From positions 7,933,481-7,997,480 of the forward strand of contig NC_079502.1 of the NCBI RefSeq assembly GCF_030052815.1: DNA of 64,000 nucleotides, given 5' to 3'. Origin of the DNA: Hevea brasiliensis. Lineage: Eukaryota > Streptophyta > Magnoliopsida > Malpighiales > Euphorbiaceae. This document shows positions 60,520 through 64,000 of the stretch, in pieces. Each line of letters opens with the position of its first letter. Position 1 is the stretch's first letter. The position numbers were made by a program, and so were the translations under genes. Below the pieces are notes generated by a model. It was given only the letters and a program-made list of their open reading frames with translations. It did no database searches and had not been told where the DNA came from.

Positions 60520-61221
60520 TGATGAGGTCCATGAAAATTCATCATGGGTATGGATTGCAAAATATATAATAAATGGATCAGAGGTCCATCGGGGTATTTC
60601 TAGTGTGGATCCTACGACGCTCAAGTTAAGGCTGATATGAGAGAATAGTGTTCATTAGGGAGAAGAGCATACCTTGTTATTATGATGTGATTCCTTTATA
60701 AAGGTTTTAGGTGGTGGTTGGTTATAGAAAGTTAACTGTGTAATAATTAGCTAGCATAATTAAAAGGATATGCATAATTATAGGCAGTCTTTAGTGATAT
60801 GTCTGGATGAGCTTCCTGTCTGGATGGGCTACTTGTCTAGATGAGTTACTTATGTGGATGAATTATCTGTCTGGATGAGCTCAAGCTCTATTTTGCCAAT
60901 CTGAACTACGCGTGGCCAATCTCTATCTTCATGTGGTTAAGTTAATTTATTTATGGCTGAGTTGAGCTAGCGATATACACATAGCCAAGTTGAGCTGGCC
61001 AATCTACTCATAGTTGAGTCAAGCTAGACAATCTACTCATGGCCAAGTCGAGCTTGCCGAGCTAGCCGATCTACTCATGGCCGAGCTGAGCTAGCCAATT
61101 TACTCGTGACCAAACCAAGCTGGTCAATCAACTTATGGTGAACCACTAATACGGTTTAGCCCATGAGCTATCTAAGAACTCGAGTTTCTAGGTCAAGTGT
61201 ATATTTTGGGGAGCTATATCA
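60520..61221 (-). repeat. 3' LTR of the non-autonomous element (702 bp)
   Basis: Collinear with 63326-63923. It is longer because short internal repeats have expanded: GTCTGGATGAGCT-type units at 60800-60890 and GCCGAGCTGAGCTAG-type units at 60950-61130. Confidence 0.87.
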
Positions 61222-61439
61222 TTAGTCCTCCCCCTCAAGTATGAATCTTTAGGTTCATTTAGCCATTGCCATAAAATTTTTAGAGTGCAGACTATAGCCT
61301 TTAGATCGACTGCTAAAGCCTGTCATCTTAGCAAACTATTGCTTTGAATTAGCTTCTTTAGAGCTTTTTGGGTGAAGATCATCTTATAGTGAATTTTCAA
61401 GGCTTAGTCGGTAGAAGGTAGCCTCAAGAGTGCCTCATT

Positions 61440-62060
61440 AAGTCTCTCTAAGTGCCTTTTTACAGGTCTTATGTGGTTAGAGATCTCCTTAGTGTCTTTT
61501 TACAGGTCTTATATAGGCAGAGATCTTCTGAGTACCTTTTTATATGTTTTATATGGTTGGAGATCTCCTAATTGCCTTTTTCAAGTCTTATGTAAGCAGA
61601 GATCTCTTGAGTGTCTTTTTTTAGGTCTTATACAGGCGGAGATCTCCTGAGTACCTTTTTTACGTTTTATGTAAGGAGAGATCTCCTAAGTGCCTTTTTA
61701 TAAGTCATATGTGGTTGGAAATCTCGTTAGTTCCTTTTTTACAGCTTTGCTAGCGAAGATCTCCTGAGTGCCTTTTTACAGGTTTATGTAGTTGGAGATC
61801 TCTTTAGTGCCTTTTTACATGTATTATGTGGTTGGAGATCTCCTTAGTGCCTTTTTCTAGCTTTGTGAGCAGAGATCTTCTGGGTGCCATTTTCAGGTTT
61901 TATGTAGGCAAAGATCTTTTAAGTGCCTTTTTATAGGTCTTGTGATTAGAGATCTCCTAAGTGGTTTTTTACAGGTCTTATGTTAGTGGAGATCTCCTGA
62001 GTATCTTTTTCAGGTCTTATATTAGCGAAAATCTCCTCAGTGCCTTTTTTAAGTCTTAGG
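61440..62060. repeat. minisatellite, about 15 units of 40-50 bp
   Basis: Each unit has an AGATCTCCTGAGTGCC-like core followed by TTTTTACAGGTCTTATGT-like sequence. I count about fifteen degenerate cores. Confidence 0.9.
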
Positions 62061-62215
62061 TGCCTTTGTTAGATCTTTTATGACTCTTAGAGGTCTTCGA
62101 TGCCTTTGTCAGGTCTTTAATATTCTTTGGTGCCTTTATCAGGTCTTTAGTGCCTCATAGAGGTCATTGGTACCTTTGTCAGGTCTTTAGTGGCTTATTA
62201 AGGCCTTATGATGGA
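62040..62215. repeat. second minisatellite, units of about 30 bp
   Basis: GTGCCTTTGTCAGGTCTTTA-like units recur about five times directly after the first array, apparently derived from part of it. Confidence 0.75.
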
Positions 62216-63297
62216 AGCGAGAGCTGGGGCTTCAAGCCTGTCTTTAGTCTTCATTGCTTAAGAGCTTTTGCTTTAAGGTTTTGATCTTTGACTAGAGGCC
62301 TTTGGCCTTTTGTTCTGAACATTTTTAGCGTTTGATATTCATCTGCAAAATAATTCTTATACAAACATATTTGTGAAGATAATTCATATGATGAATGTTG
62401 TAAATTTATCCAAGATATACTATAAATCAATCAAATGTATAATGTACATTTCCAAGGGGTTTACAGACTGATTTTGATGACTAATAGAGGATATTTAGAG
62501 TAATATGGCGTGCTTGTACATGTATTCACATGTGCATAGATATCAATTAAATTTAATTTTGATTAAAGTTTAGGGTCTATAGCATTACAAGCAAGAGCCA
62601 TATCAAGGACCAAAATAAAGTTGGAAAAATTTTGGATGCCCCAATTTTACCATTCATCTTGTAAATAATAATAAAATATATAAAACTAATTAACACTTTA
62701 TTAATTTGGATCTTGAAATTAGTTTCAATAAATTGAAAGCATGGAAACAAATATTATAAAAATTCCTATTGTGAAAGACACAGAATCATGGAACTTTATT
62801 CAAGCAGTAAATGGTGGCATTTATTAATTTATGAGCAAGAAGAAGACAATACTATCAATGGACTTACCATGAATTTGAACAACTTAAAGTAGCCACACTG
62901 TAGTGGCAAACTTGTAAATAAATCAAAAGCACATGACGATTGCAGTTTAGTAAATAAGATGAAAAATATGAAAACTTTAAAATGAGTTGTCTTCTTCTAC
63001 TTTGGGTTAAAAGACATAATCCTTTTAAAAATTGATATTTCTCACAAGTTTGAGAACCAAAAAATTTTAAATAAATTTGATATAGCTGTGAATAGATTTT
63101 TTAGTTCATACCTAGACAAAACTTAGAATAAATTTTTTTTTTAATGACATAACAAATTTTTCTAACTGGGTTGTCACAAACCACAATCCATCCACTTGTA
63201 TGGTTCCTTCTCTCATTTTGAAATCAAAACATAAAAAGTAGAAAGGTGGCTGGATCTAGTTTTTCTAGCACAGATAAAGAGGGAAAGACATAGCTTT
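62216..63297. other. remaining interior of the non-autonomous element
   Basis: AT-rich sequence with no recognisable gag, protease, integrase or reverse transcriptase on either strand. Confidence 0.6.
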
Positions 63298-63306
63298 TTA
63301 TGTCTC

Positions 63307-63324
63307 TTCCCACAGATAGCACCA
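63307..63324 (-). other. primer-binding site of the non-autonomous element
   Basis: Minus strand TGGTGCTATCTGTGGGA, two bases from the LTR end; a diverged form of the TGG-starting tRNA complements used by plant gypsy elements. Confidence 0.6.
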
Positions 63325-63325
63325 C

Positions 63326-63923
63326 TGATGCGGTCCATAAAAATTCCTAATGGATATGGACCTACAAAACATATAATAATTGGGTTAGAGGTCCATCAAG
63401 GTGTTCTCAATGTGGACCTTCTGACACTCAAGTTAGGGCTTATATGAGAGAATAGTACATTAGATTCATTAGGGAAAATAGCATACCTTGTTATTATGAT
63501 GTGATTCCTTTATAAAGGCTTTAGATGGTAGTTGATTATAGAAAGTCAACTGTGTAATAATTAGCTACCATAATCAGAAGGATATGCATAATTATAGGCA
63601 GTCTTTAGTGATGTGTCTGGATGAGATTCCTGTCTAAATGAGTTACCTGTTTAGATGAGCTACCTGTTTAGATGAGCTCGAGCTCTATTTTGCAGATTTG
63701 AACTACACGTGGCCAATCTTTATCTACACGTGGTTAAACCGATCTATTTATGGCTGAGTCGAGTTAGCCGATCTACAAATAGCCAAGCCGAGCTGGTCGA
63801 TCTACTCATGGCCGAGCCGAGCTAGTTGATCTACTCATGGCAAACTACTAATACAATTTGGCCCATGAATTATCTAAGAACCTGAGTTTCTAGGTTAAGT
63901 GTATATTTTGGGGAGTTATATCA
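63326..63923 (-). repeat. 5' LTR of the non-autonomous element (598 bp)
   Basis: Collinear with 60520-61221, with TG...CA ends. Differences from the other LTR (many substitutions and repeat-number changes) show that the insertion is not recent. Confidence 0.87.
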
Positions 63924-64000
63924 CTACTCTTATTTGCCGATTTGTGGCTTCCCCCAGACCTTATGGGCAGGGGATAGCTAGTTACTTTCTTCATCTTTAT

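Larger units (their letters stand above)
60520..63923 (-). mobile_element. non-autonomous LTR retrotransposon without coding capacity
   Basis: Two related direct repeats start TGATG and end TATATCA at 60520-61221 and 63326-63923. Flanks CCACT (60515-60519) and CTACT (63924-63928) look like a 5-bp target duplication with one change. On the minus strand the right LTR is followed by TGGTGCTATCTGTGGGA, resembling the primer-binding region of Ty3/gypsy Tat-type elements. The left LTR is preceded by TTGAGGGGGAGGACTAA, a polypurine tract. The 2.1-kb interior has no gag or pol and is mostly minisatellite. It must have depended on another element for mobility. Confidence 0.85.

Noticed and set aside
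61440..62215. Regular repeat array considered as a CRISPR
   Set aside because: Units are degenerate with no unique constant-length spacers, and the array sits inside a plant LTR element.

Overview
The window is nuclear DNA of a flowering plant, almost certainly a eudicot. The genes have GT/AG introns, the spacers are very AT-rich, and there are nested Ty1/copia and LTR elements, L1- and RTE-type LINEs and MITEs. The cyclin C and plastid DnaJ proteins are plant-type. The sequence alone does not fix the species; a Malpighiales-like origin is only an impression.

Layout. 1-6555 is a decayed Ty1/copia retrotransposon on the minus strand, with its gag gene split by a 2,584-bp solo-LTR-like element (2986-5569). 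7850-8700 is a LINE 3' remnant. A roughly 4-kb segmental tandem duplication follows (unit A 8523-12485, unit B 12576-19184). Each unit carries one two-exon gene for a chloroplast DnaJ 20 (J20)-type co-chaperone. Unit B also holds a second, inverted solo-LTR-like element (13924-16557), whose empty target site survives in unit A. 19185-23045 is AT-rich DNA and another broken L1-type LINE, itself interrupted. A J20 exon-2 pseudogene lies at 23710-23980. Two further intact J20 genes lie at 30112-30843 and 39825-41688; the last has a PIF/Harbinger-like MITE in its intron. The J20 cluster is therefore four intact genes plus one relic in about 31 kb.

Right part. 38.5-39.5 kb holds a 140-bp, three-unit tandem repeat joined to an unidentified minus-strand reading frame. 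42.6-43.3 kb holds an ARM-repeat gene fragment and a LINE zinc-knuckle fragment. 47326-57061 is a complete nine-exon cyclin C gene (253 codons), the cyclin partner of the Mediator kinase CDK8. Its sixth intron carries an almost complete antisense RTE-type LINE with a perfect 13-bp target duplication. 58161-59771 (minus) is a three-exon gene for a histidine-rich protein of unknown function. 60520-63923 is a non-autonomous LTR element with two LTRs, a primer-binding site, a polypurine tract and large internal minisatellites, but no coding capacity.

How the genes relate. In Arabidopsis, J20 is known to pass damaged deoxyxylulose-5-phosphate synthase to plastid Hsp70, which links the cluster to plastid isoprenoid control. 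Cyclin C and the histidine-rich protein are ordinary single-copy neighbours with no visible functional tie to it. No CRISPR, operon or prokaryotic feature is present, and I found no convincing new enzymatic system. The most interesting material is the layered evolution of the J20 cluster: tandem duplication, sharply higher identity over the gene itself, LTR insertion, intronic MITE and exon relic.
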